From Phycisphaerae bacterium (GTDB lineage Bacteria > Planctomycetota > Phycisphaerae > Sedimentisphaerales > Anaerohalosphaeraceae): 8,162 bases of DNA. Shown piece by piece: positions 1 through 5,731 of this stretch. A program made the translations under genes and the position numbers. The notes beneath the pieces are model-generated. The model saw only the letters and a list, made by a program, of their open reading frames with translations. It did not search any database and was not told the DNA's origin. The first letter of the stretch is position 1. Every line of letters begins with the position of its first letter. The stretch spans positions 1 to 8,162 of the forward strand of contig SKKI01000109.1 in NCBI GenBank assembly GCA_007121565.1, in the 5' to 3' direction.

Positions 1-44
1 ACATTTCGACCTTTATGGGTTTTCCGCTTTCTCGGAGGTCGACT

Positions 45-81
45 AAAAAAGGGCCATTCACTTTCCGTGAGTGAATGGCCC
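45..81 (-). terminator. Rho-independent terminator of the small basic protein gene
   Basis: A perfect 12-bp inverted repeat (51-62 with 70-81, arm GGGCCATTCACT) encloses a 7-nt loop. On the minus strand it is followed directly by six T residues (45-50 on the plus strand are A). It begins 5 bp after the stop codon of the minus-strand gene ending at 87. This is a textbook intrinsic terminator for minus-strand transcription. Confidence 0.9.
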
Positions 82-86
82 TGGAT

Positions 87-227
87 TTACTTTCGCTTCC
101 CTGCTGCTTGAACCTGCATCACTTGCGAAGTGGATTCCAGTCTCTGCAGTTTCTTCTTTTCCTTCTTCGACTTGCCGTGCATATGAGAGGCTTTTCTCTT
201 GATTGCTTTCGGCGATTTGTCACCCAT
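87..227 (-). CDS. Small, highly basic protein of the MGDKSPK type, function unknown
   Basis: A 46-residue protein starting MGDKSPKAIKRK and very rich in lysine, with a central run of alternating Lys/Glu (KSKKEKKK) and no hydrophobic segment. I recognise the MGDKSPK opening as that of short basic proteins found in many bacteria, to which I cannot assign a function; nucleic-acid binding is only a guess from charge. The reading frame is open further upstream to an ATG at 299. I chose the ATG at 227 because the known family begins with MGDKSPK and an AAAGG-containing Shine-Dalgarno sits about 8-9 nt before it, whereas the upstream extension does not look like the family. A strong intrinsic terminator follows at once (45-81), so the gene seems to be transcribed as its own short unit. 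Codon use is AT-richer than in the right half of the window. Confidence 0.72.
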   Translation of the reverse strand: MGDKSPKAIKRKASHMHGKSKKEKKKLQRLESTSQVMQVQAAGKRK

Positions 228-267
228 GTCCAATACCTTTCTTTCTATGTGTTTTATCTCTGTTTCA

Positions 268-285
268 TTGCCGACCTTCCGGCAA
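268..285 (-). repeat. Small inverted repeat in the presumed leader of the basic protein gene
   Basis: A perfect 6-bp inverted repeat, TTGCCG (268-273) and CGGCAA (280-285), with a 6-nt loop, lies about 40 nt upstream of the MGDKSPK start on the minus strand. It could form a hairpin in the 5' leader or be a protein-binding site. At this size it could also be chance. Confidence 0.3.
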
Positions 286-402
286 ACATGATTACCCATG
301 CAACTGGATCTATGTTCTCCAGTACCAGCATCTGATTACCCTAATCATCATTTCTTTGTTCAACCGATTATTATACGGGGCGCCTCGAACAGAACATTAG
401 CT

Positions 403-1362
403 TTATGCTTTTGAATTCGTCATGCTCAGTTCCCCGTCAAAACCGTCGCTCCGCAACCACGATCCCGCATCAATCAATTCACTCAACTGTTTCGTTGTGC
501 CGGGACTGATAATAACCGAGGACACGTGTTGATGCGAAAGAACCCATACCAATGCTGTTTGTTCGTCAGTTGCGCCTTGTAATATGGCCGCCTTGCGGAG
601 AGATTTCAGTGTATGGTTTTCACATTCCTGATTCGCAGTTGGTACTCCCGGTTTATTTCGGCGTCGATGGTTTATCGGTCTTCTCCCGAGGGTCGATGTG
701 GCTAATAGTCCAATTCTGTAACTTTGACAGAAATCCCTTGTTTCTTCGCGAACGGTCGGCGTTTTTAATACGGAGTAATTTGTTTGCAAAGCTTCAAATC
801 GCTGTGTGTTTCGGACAAAAGATCGACAGTTCGCCTCCATTAGGCGCCAAAGAGGGGCGTTTGCGATCGCGACATGACGAAGCAAACCCGCCTCGATCAA
901 ATGATTGAATGCCATCAAGGTGTCGTCGATCGGGATAAGGTTTCTCGTCCACTCACAGACGAGTAGATCCAAATACGATACTCCTATTCGCTGCAGGGAA
1001 GCCTCACAGCACTTTCGGATGACACCATCCATTCCGGTTAGCCCACTGTCTTTGTTCGCCGCAAAATTGAGTCTGGTGCTCAGAACCACATGGTCCCTTG
1101 GGACCGCCCTCGACCGGAGCCAGTCACCCACCCATTCCTCGGGTGCCTTCATAGCCTGAGGAAGGACGGTAAGTTTGGGACAGATGTTAATGGATTGCAG
1201 GAAGCATCCACCCGAGTCTCGGTAGGCGTCGAGAAGAGTAAAGGCGGCTTCACGGTCGACCGTCCAACCAAAGTTCATGGTGCCCAGGCACAGTTCCGAT
1301 ACAGAAATCCGCGTCCGGCCCAGTATTCGTTTGTTTATGATTCGATGCGCAATACGTTCCAC
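403..1362 (-). CDS. Aldo/keto reductase homologue lacking the catalytic tetrad
   Basis: A 319-residue protein, about the usual length of an aldo/keto reductase (TIM barrel, NAD(P)H-linked carbonyl reduction). Family landmarks are clear: LGTMNFGW at 26-33, a LLDAYRDSGG segment at 43-52, VVLSTR at 92-97, SLQRIGVSYLDLL at 122-134, an EAGLLRHVAIAN strand at 157-168 and IISPGTTKQL at 284-293. Yet aligning by eye, the four catalytic positions are all changed: Asp is Gln55, Tyr is Cys61, Lys is Arg97 and His is Glu137. The phosphate-binding loop near PGTTKQL is also short and lacks the usual Arg. The frame is otherwise intact, so this is not an obvious pseudogene; it may be a non-redox member of the fold. 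The start is a GTG, no good Shine-Dalgarno is seen before it, and no ATG occurs before residue 29, so the exact start is uncertain. It seems to stand alone, with no gene found for nearly 1 kb upstream. Confidence 0.82.
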   Translation of the reverse strand: MERIAHRIINKRILGRTRISVSELCLGTMNFGWTVDREAAFTLLDAYRDSGGCFLQSINICPKLTVLPQAMKAPEEWVGDWLRSRAVPRDHVVLSTRLNFAANKDSGLTGMDGVIRKCCEASLQRIGVSYLDLLVCEWTRNLIPIDDTLMAFNHLIEAGLLRHVAIANAPLWRLMEANCRSFVRNTQRFEALQTNYSVLKTPTVREETRDFCQSYRIGLLATSTLGRRPINHRRRNKPGVPTANQECENHTLKSLRKAAILQGATDEQTALVWVLSHQHVSSVIISPGTTKQLSELIDAGSWLRSDGFDGELSMTNSKA

Positions 1363-1484
1363 GTGTATGGAGATCGGAATAAATAATTTCAGAAAAATGG
1401 GAATCGATAGAAACCCGAAAAGGCAAAACCTGTTAGGCTTGTTCCTTCCAATTTCGAAAGGCAGCCTGGGGTATTGTTATGAAT

Positions 1485-1545
1485 CCGGTGACCGATGGAA
1501 AAGGCAGGCTTTAAAGGGCCACACCCATACCTGCGCGATCACCGG
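1485..1545. repeat. Two-tier inverted repeat, possible structured RNA element
   Basis: An outer stem pairs CCGGTGACCG (1485-1494) with CGATCACCGG (1536-1545), 9 of 10 positions complementary. Inside it a second stem pairs GCAGG (1504-1508) with CCTGC (1530-1534), almost coaxial on one side (a single base, 1535, between them) and separated by 9 nt on the other. The loop contains the self-complementary CTTTAAAG (1509-1516). No T-run follows on either strand, so it is not an intrinsic terminator. It lies about 120 bp upstream of the aldo/keto reductase start on the minus strand. I do not recognise it as a known riboswitch. Confidence 0.4.
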
Positions 1546-1704
1546 CCTAGCTTGAGGAAAATCAGTCTCAACGCTCCGCAAACAAGTCGAAAAAATATAA
1601 AAATCCGGTGAGTCATCTGGAAAACCAAAACCTTAGCTCACTTCTGTCTTACTGTCAAGTGTCTCGACGGTTTCTAATAAAACAACACAGGGCTGAATCG
1701 TAAC

Positions 1705-1737
1705 AGCACCTCGCCCCCCTTGGGTGCTCGAGAGCAC
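1705..1737. repeat. Two overlapping, mutually exclusive hairpins
   Basis: AGCACC (1705-1710) is complementary to GGTGCT (1723-1728), while the overlapping GTGCTC (1724-1729) is complementary to GAGCAC (1732-1737) with a 2-nt spacer. The middle segment can pair with either side but not both. The right-hand one is a perfect 14-bp palindrome in DNA and could equally be a protein-binding site. No gene is recognised next to it. Confidence 0.35.
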
Positions 1738-1777
1738 TTAATTGGCTGGGATAGGCGCACCATCGTTCATGAAAAAG

Positions 1778-1791
1778 GCGGACACGTCCGC
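1778..1791. repeat. Perfect palindrome GCGGAC-AC-GTCCGC
   Basis: Two 6-bp arms (1778-1783 and 1786-1791) separated by 2 bp. It has the same geometry (6-2-6) as the palindrome ending at 1737 but an unrelated sequence. No flanking T-run or recognised gene gives it a role. Confidence 0.3.
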
Positions 1792-2325
1792 TTGCAGCAA
1801 AAGGGCAATCAGAAGCACACCGACGAATGAAAATTGACGAATCCATCAACCTCATCCCCAAGCATCAAAGCTTTACGTAATTTGAATCCGGTGCCCTGAA
1901 ACGGGAAACTCTCTGAGCGAATCGCGCTTGACTTTCTCCACGAAAGCCGTATATCAGTAACAACGAAGTGAAAGCAAACCTCATATTTCCAAAGAGATCG
2001 CAAAGGGGTGGCGCCCCTCCATCTGAATGCCTTGTTTAATTCCGGTAATCTACAGGAAGTGTTTCCGCATTTCCCGGTGTTACGGGCGTGCCGCGAATCA
2101 CTAAAGACGATTGCCGGATCAGTTGCCCGCGCAAAGAATTTCGCGCCAAGGTGTGAAACAATAGTCGGCTATATTATAGAACCGATAAGCATTTCTTGAA
2201 ATGCGCTTTCGCTGGACCATGCTCACCCGGGTCCCGCCCGAAAACGCGGAGAAACCTTGATATGGGCCTATGCGAAAATTGTTCTCCCAGGCAATATGTG
2301 AACCACAAGACGATGAGGCAATGAC

Positions 2326-2802
2326 ATGAAAATCTGTTACATTTCGTTTTCCGAACAATTTCGCCGTGCGCTCGCTGGCAGGACCAAAGGTTTGAAGACC
2401 ATATTTATCACCCACGAAGACTACCTTCAAATCAAGGCGATTATAGACATGCCGCCGGGGGACGGTCGGAAATCCTGCGGGCAGCTCGCTGAGCTTCAGC
2501 AGGAACTCGACCGGGCCGTTTTGGTGAAGGTCTGGGAGATCCCGCCAGGGGTGGTGACAATCAACTCCCGAGTCCACGTGCTGGACCTTGATACTTCCGA
2601 AACTGAGGAATGGATCCTAACCATGCCGGAGCAAGCGGATTCGGATCAACGGCGACTTTCAATCCTCGCGCCGATCGGTACGGCCATTCTCGGGTTCTCG
2701 GAAGGCGACGTGATTGAATGGAAAACACCGGGAAGAGCCCGGCGGATCAAACTGGAAAGGGTTGAGGACGCAGCGAAAAGCGGGTTGGGCGTCGCCGCGT
2801 GA
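2326..2802 (+). CDS. rnk: Rnk / GreA-GreB C-terminal family protein (nucleoside diphosphate kinase regulator type)
   Basis: The C-terminal half carries the GreA/GreB C-terminal FKBP-like domain as in Rnk: VVTINSRVHVLDLDT at 77-91 and LSILAPIGTAILGFSEGDVIEW at 111-132. The N-terminal part has only a short helical region (about 49-65) in place of the long Gre coiled coil, which is the Rnk arrangement. Rnk proteins bind RNA polymerase near the secondary channel without promoting transcript cleavage. Start choice is open. The ATG used here has a GAGG Shine-Dalgarno 7 nt upstream and gives 158 residues. A TTG at 2392, with AGGA 8 nt upstream, gives 136 residues beginning right at the conserved LKTIFITHEDY segment, which is the usual Rnk length. 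The next gene, a zinc-ribbon protein, starts 109 bp downstream on the same strand. Confidence 0.85.
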   Translation: MKICYISFSEQFRRALAGRTKGLKTIFITHEDYLQIKAIIDMPPGDGRKSCGQLAELQQELDRAVLVKVWEIPPGVVTINSRVHVLDLDTSETEEWILTMPEQADSDQRRLSILAPIGTAILGFSEGDVIEWKTPGRARRIKLERVEDAAKSGLGVAA

Positions 2803-2894
2803 GCTTGTATTGCCTGTGCGGCTTGAGGAAAAGCGTCGCTGTGCGAAGTGGGCTTGGACGTGTTTTTTCGGGGTATTCCTATAGAATTCGTATG

Positions 2895-2904
2895 TAAGGA
2901 GGTG
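2895..2904 (+). promoter_or_regulatory. Perfect Shine-Dalgarno for the zinc-ribbon gene
   Basis: TAAGGAGGTG is fully complementary to the 3' end of 16S rRNA and lies 7 nt before the ATG at 2912. It is the strongest ribosome-binding site in the window and fixes the start of a gene that is easily missed because it is only 58 codons long. Immediately upstream is a TATAGA-like hexamer (2880-2885), but I see no well-spaced -35 partner. Confidence 0.85.
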
Positions 2905-2911
2905 TTTTGAA

Positions 2912-3088
2912 ATGCCGGAGTATATGTACAAATGCCAGTCGTGCGGTGAAGCGTTCAGTTTGATTCTCTCTTTACCGGAACGGGCGGAAAAGGAGCGACG
3001 CGGGGAGATTCAGTGCCCGAAGTGCAAAAGCACGGAGGTGGAGCACACTATGGAGTCGTTCTATGCGAAGACCGACAGAAAAAGCTGA
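2912..3088 (+). CDS. FmdB-family small zinc-ribbon protein
   Basis: A 58-residue protein beginning MPEYMYKCQSCGEAF, with two CxxC knuckles (Cys8/Cys11 and Cys35/Cys38) expected to bind one zinc ion. It has the typical FmdB-type opening (an aromatic residue just before the first CxxC) and an FYAKTDRKS tail like that of many small FmdB-type regulatory proteins. The family was named for a putative regulator near formamidase genes; the biochemical role of most members, including this one, is unknown. The start is well fixed by a perfect Shine-Dalgarno 7 nt upstream. It follows the rnk-like gene on the same strand by 109 bp, so it may share its transcript or have its own promoter. It ends 59 bp before the convergent DUF2249 gene, and I see no clear terminator in that gap. 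Confidence 0.9.
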   Translation: MPEYMYKCQSCGEAFSLILSLPERAEKERRGEIQCPKCKSTEVEHTMESFYAKTDRKS

Positions 3089-3147
3089 TCGAAGCAACCG
3101 CCTATTGCAGTACAGACGGTCCACGACTGCCTTTCGCTCTGCGGCAA

Positions 3148-3417
3148 TCACGCGCGACCGCTCGTAAAGCTCTTCGATTCGACCGCTCCCTTGCCGATCC
3201 GGACTTGGAACGACCCCGGTTCTTTATTCAGGTATTCCCAGGTCAGCTTTCCGGCGGCAGCCCTTTCCAATTGCCGGCGCAACGGCACGGGATCGTGATC
3301 GTTTCGGATAGTGAAGGATCCGTCGAACGCAAGATATTCCCAAGCCTTGAAGACCAGTTGATGCCGGACCGGTCCGGGCAGTTCGCGAAGATCGAGCAAG
3401 AGTGATTCTTTATTCAT
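3148..3417 (-). CDS. DUF2249 domain protein, last gene of the NO-stress operon
   Basis: An 89-residue soluble protein. It has the DUF2249 pattern: LLLDLRELPGPVRHQLVF at 6-23 followed by a strand ending in NDHDPVPLRRQLE (39-51) and a C-terminal TWEYLNKEPGSFQVRIGK (59-76). DUF2249 resembles the SirA/TusA fold but has the NDHDP motif instead of the TusA Cys-Pro-xx-Pro motif; its activity is not established. The family is commonly met beside hemerythrin, Ric and NO-related genes, which agrees with this position: it follows the NnrS-type gene by about 23 nt on the same strand. No good Shine-Dalgarno precedes the ATG, and a small hairpin (3425-3439) lies between the two genes, so translation may be coupled to the gene upstream or be weak. 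No terminator is apparent downstream. Confidence 0.85.
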   Translation of the reverse strand: MNKESLLLDLRELPGPVRHQLVFKAWEYLAFDGSFTIRNDHDPVPLRRQLERAAAGKLTWEYLNKEPGSFQVRIGKGAVESKSFTSGRA

Positions 3418-3424
3418 GAATGGA

Positions 3425-3439
3425 CAGGCTTGCAGCCTG
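3425..3439. repeat. Short hairpin between the nnrS-type and DUF2249 genes
   Basis: CAGGCT (3425-3430) pairs with AGCCTG (3434-3439) across a 3-nt loop, in the 23-nt gap between the two genes. There is no T-run after it, so it is not a complete terminator. It could act as a processing or stability element that sets the level of the last gene. Confidence 0.35.
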
Positions 3440-3440
3440 G

Positions 3441-4856
3441 TTATCGGTTAACGGGAAAAACATTCTTGCGGCTTGCCAGCGGACGGAAACTCATAAACAG
3501 AGCGATGCCGAAAGCGCCGATCCCAGCCAGACCCACGCCCCCGGCCAGCGCATAGATCGCTCCCGTGAAATCCCCGGGAATACTCGCGCCCAATGCCGAG
3601 GTCATCCAGGGAACGACGCGTAACAAGGTAGCCGCGTTCAACAAAGCGACCGCCGTCCAAATCAAGCCGCGACTGCTTGGCTCGCGGCCCGCGAACCCAG
3701 GAAGCATGGTCCACCCCACCCCGATGATCAGCAGGGTCATGAAGCCGGAACCGACGACGTGGCGTGCCGCATCGCGAGCCCCCGAAAACGGGCTCAAACC
3801 GCCGGTGAGATCGTTCACCGACGCTCCGGCCAGGAGAACGGCCCCGAGCAACAACCAACCGTAAGCCGTTATCGCGCCAATTCCCGCAGGGTCCGATGCT
3901 ACCCGGTAGGATTTGCCTCGCGGATACGGCCTGCGCGGTTCGAAGACCCGCACCGCCACCGTCCCGAAGGCCATCCCAAGGGCGAAGAGCATACCCGCTG
4001 CGGGAATCCAGGAAGCCGAAACGTCCGTCGCGAAAACGGAACCGAGAACCGTCAACGCCACTGCACCACCCAGCATCAGCCAGGCGGCTCGCAACAACCG
4101 GTTATGTGCGAGCCGCGCGCGGAAGTGCAACGGAAACAGCCGTGCCGACATCGCCACCGAGATCGATGTCACAAAACCAAACAGCATCAGCTTCGTCGCT
4201 CCGTCCTGGAACCGCTGTGACAGCACCGCCAGCGGCCGTCCGGATACAAAAGTATCAATAGCGGCTGCCGTCCAAATCAGATGTGCCGACAGCAAAGCGG
4301 CGGCCGCGACACCCAGGAACGGAGCAATCTGACGAAAACCTTTCTTGCGCTCCAATGCAGGCCCGGAAGTCATGGTTCTTCCAAGTACGACGAGCAAACC
4401 GACGACCGCCAGGGTTTGCACCAGAATGCCCCCTCCGACTGCAAACCGGCAGATCGCATTCCATGCCGGGAGAACGGAATCCCCGCCCTCGGCCAGAGCC
4501 AGCAGGGGCTGTCCGAACGTACGCCAGCCCAATCCCAATACGAACAACCAGAACAAATACGGCACCCAACCGGAGAACGCCAAACGAGTACCGCGCAAAC
4601 GCGGCAAGAAATGCAACGCCACACCGAGGATCATCGCCCCTCCCCAACCCGCGAGCAGCGCGTGCCCGTGGGCCTGGGCCATGGCACGGTACCAAACGTC
4701 CGCCGCCTCTCCGAAAAAGGTCGCGGTCCCCATCAGGGAACCAAACAAAAACCCCGGAACCACAGCCGAACCGAGCGCCAACCACACGAACGGACGCCAC
4801 GGCCAACCCGTCTCTGCTTCACGTTCCGCCATAGGAATACGCAAAGAATTTCCCAC
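3441..4856 (-). CDS. nnrS: NnrS family multi-pass membrane protein
   Basis: A 471-residue integral membrane protein with about 12 hydrophobic segments, the NnrS layout. Family-like features are AHGHALLAGWGGAMILGVALHFLPRL (62-87, quoted as a range with His63, His65 and His82), SAHLIW (190-195, His192), LFPLHFRARLAHN (240-252) and a late RHVVGSGFMTLL segment (365-376, His366) ahead of a MLPGFAGRE loop. NnrS is a haem- and copper-containing inner-membrane protein linked to tolerance of NO and its iron complexes; the membrane His residues are the likely metal ligands. It follows the DGC gene by about 17 nt. The start is uncertain. The GTG at 4856 has only a G-rich stretch just before it. A TTG at 4844 has GGGTGG at good spacing. 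The ATG at 4832 lacks a Shine-Dalgarno. The membrane core is the same in all three. Confidence 0.83.
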   Translation of the reverse strand: MGNSLRIPMAEREAETGWPWRPFVWLALGSAVVPGFLFGSLMGTATFFGEAADVWYRAMAQAHGHALLAGWGGAMILGVALHFLPRLRGTRLAFSGWVPYLFWLFVLGLGWRTFGQPLLALAEGGDSVLPAWNAICRFAVGGGILVQTLAVVGLLVVLGRTMTSGPALERKKGFRQIAPFLGVAAAALLSAHLIWTAAAIDTFVSGRPLAVLSQRFQDGATKLMLFGFVTSISVAMSARLFPLHFRARLAHNRLLRAAWLMLGGAVALTVLGSVFATDVSASWIPAAGMLFALGMAFGTVAVRVFEPRRPYPRGKSYRVASDPAGIGAITAYGWLLLGAVLLAGASVNDLTGGLSPFSGARDAARHVVGSGFMTLLIIGVGWTMLPGFAGREPSSRGLIWTAVALLNAATLLRVVPWMTSALGASIPGDFTGAIYALAGGVGLAGIGAFGIALFMSFRPLASRKNVFPVNR

Positions 4857-4873
4857 CCCCCTGCACCCAACCC

Positions 4874-5242
4874 TTATTCCACCCGCAAAATATCGTCACG
4901 AATCTTCCGATACATGACCTCCGCCTCGTTCGGACAGAAATCCTCGTGCTTTCGTTTCTTCACACCGTAATCCGACAACACGTAGTGCCGGTCCGGACGA
5001 AGTCCGTGACGGGCGAGAATATGACCGGCGCAACGTAGCGGACAACCGTCCAACACCACCATGGTGCGGCCGGATTTCGCCGTCTTGACCAGCGGTTTCA
5101 CGTCGCCACCCACGCCGGCGATGCAGGACATTTCGGCGACACCGTCACGGTCCATTTTGACCGCCAGATGATTGCACATCTGGGCCGCACTGGACGCGCC
5201 CGAACAGGAATAGACCAACGGAGTATCATTTGCGGATCTCAT
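4874..5242 (-). CDS. DGC domain protein, putative zinc-binding
   Basis: A 122-residue protein that matches the DGC family. It has PLVYSCSGASSAAQMCNHLA (8-27), AEMSCIAGVGGDVKPLVKTA (36-55), the name-giving DGC in VVLDGCPLRCA (62-72), and a C-terminal RHYVLSDYGVKKRKHEDF (85-102). Cys13, Cys23, Cys40, Cys67, Cys71 and Cys103 are candidates for metal binding; the activity of the family is not known, and the zinc assignment is conventional. Many homologues have Cys at the position of Ala16, so the N-terminal site may be rearranged here. The ATG overlaps the stop codon of the hemerythrin gene by 4 nt (ATGA, 5239-5242), a sign of translational coupling, and there is no strong Shine-Dalgarno of its own. 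The frame is open far upstream of this ATG, but that part is a shadow of the hemerythrin gene. Confidence 0.86.
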   Translation of the reverse strand: MRSANDTPLVYSCSGASSAAQMCNHLAVKMDRDGVAEMSCIAGVGGDVKPLVKTAKSGRTMVVLDGCPLRCAGHILARHGLRPDRHYVLSDYGVKKRKHEDFCPNEAEVMYRKIRDDILRVE

Positions 5243-5697
5243 GCTGGAATTCGCGCCAAACCGGCCACCCGTCGGTACAGCACTTGATCTTCGTCGTAAA
5301 TCTGGTCGTGCAGGGCGGCCGCCAGGTCGGCCAGGAAGGCATTCGTTCGCGCATCCGCGACAACCTCCAACTCCTCCAAGTCGGCCAACGCCTCCTCCAG
5401 TGCTCCGTGGTCCTGCCGCATCGCTTTCAAGCGACGGCCCAGTTCCGCACGCACAGCACCGGAAACCGCACCGGCACGGTCGAGTTCCCGTATTAATGGA
5501 AACAAGGTGCCCCCCTCCTCTCGCAAGTGCGCCAACACCCGGTCCACGACGGCGCCAAAGCGCTCCTTCAGGGAGTCCGGACAATCGCCGAGCAATCCAT
5601 GCAGAATCTCGGCCAGATGGAAGTGGCGACACTCGAGCCGATTGCAGAGTTCCGAAAGCGTCATCAGTTCCGGCGACTTCTCATAGGGAGTCATCAT
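5239..5697 (-). CDS. Hemerythrin-domain protein
   Basis: A 152-residue soluble four-helix protein of the hemerythrin HHE type, probably binding a di-iron centre for O2 or NO sensing, storage or repair. Candidate ligands follow the family order: His25 (RHFHLAEIL), His57 and Glu61 (AHLREEGGTLFP), His97 (QDHGAL) and Glu136 (YDEDQVLY). The last motif is odd: where the family usually has a His four residues before the Glu, there is Gln132, with a His only at 130, so the iron site may lack one ligand or use a shifted one. The start at 5697 is the first of two adjacent ATGs, with GAGG 11 nt upstream; the open frame continues upstream but is a shadow of the regulator gene. It lies 34 nt after the Rrf2 gene and overlaps the DGC gene by 4 nt, so it is well inside the operon. 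Confidence 0.83.
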   Translation of the reverse strand: MMTPYEKSPELMTLSELCNRLECRHFHLAEILHGLLGDCPDSLKERFGAVVDRVLAHLREEGGTLFPLIRELDRAGAVSGAVRAELGRRLKAMRQDHGALEEALADLEELEVVADARTNAFLADLAAALHDQIYDEDQVLYRRVAGLARIPA

Positions 5698-5731
5698 AAC
5701 AACTTTTGCCTCGCACAAACCACTATCGCCG

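Larger units (their letters stand above)
1363..2325. other. Long intergenic stretch without a convincing gene
   Basis: No open frame here has a believable product, Shine-Dalgarno plus start, or family motif. The longest frames (about 60-90 codons on either strand) read as low-quality sequence rich in Arg, Cys and Ser, as expected of shadows or decayed DNA. The stretch is more AT-rich than the region after 3.4 kb. It holds inverted repeats at 1434-1470, 1485-1545, 1705-1737 and 1778-1791 and a weak GGGG/CCCC repeat at 2004-2018. The proximal part must carry the promoters of the aldo/keto reductase homologue (minus) and the rnk-like gene (plus), but I could not pick out convincing -35/-10 pairs. 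Confidence 0.6.

Noticed and set aside
1410..1500. Partial resemblance to a c-di-GMP (GEMM) riboswitch: GGCAAAACC early, GGCAGCC in the middle and GGTGACCGATGG at the end
   Set aside because: The conserved ACGCAAAGC core and the correct helix order are absent, and no plus-strand gene lies close downstream.
1768..1836. A 22-codon frame starting MKKADTSACSKR
   Set aside because: No Shine-Dalgarno at proper distance and no recognisable motif; it is formed partly by a palindrome.
1482..1893. AATCCGGTG present three times (1482, 1602, 1885), the first two with loosely similar flanks
   Set aside because: Spacing is irregular (120 and 283 bp) and the flanks diverge quickly; a 9-mer recurring in 8 kb is expected by chance.
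1809..2003. Minus-strand 64-codon frame with a plausible-looking end (LRKALMLGDEVDGFVNFH)
   Set aside because: The N-terminal half does not read as a protein, there is no start signal and no family I can name; at most a remnant.
1550..2832. Exact 12-base direct repeat GCTTGAGGAAAA at 1550-1561 and 2821-2832
   Set aside because: About two such matches are expected by chance in a window of this size and the flanks do not match, so it gives no evidence for an attachment site or insertion.
3759..4970. Several long plus-strand frames (up to about 229 codons) opposite the nnrS-type gene
   Set aside because: They are Arg/Pro/Thr-rich antisense shadows of the GC-rich membrane-protein gene, without family motifs or start signals.
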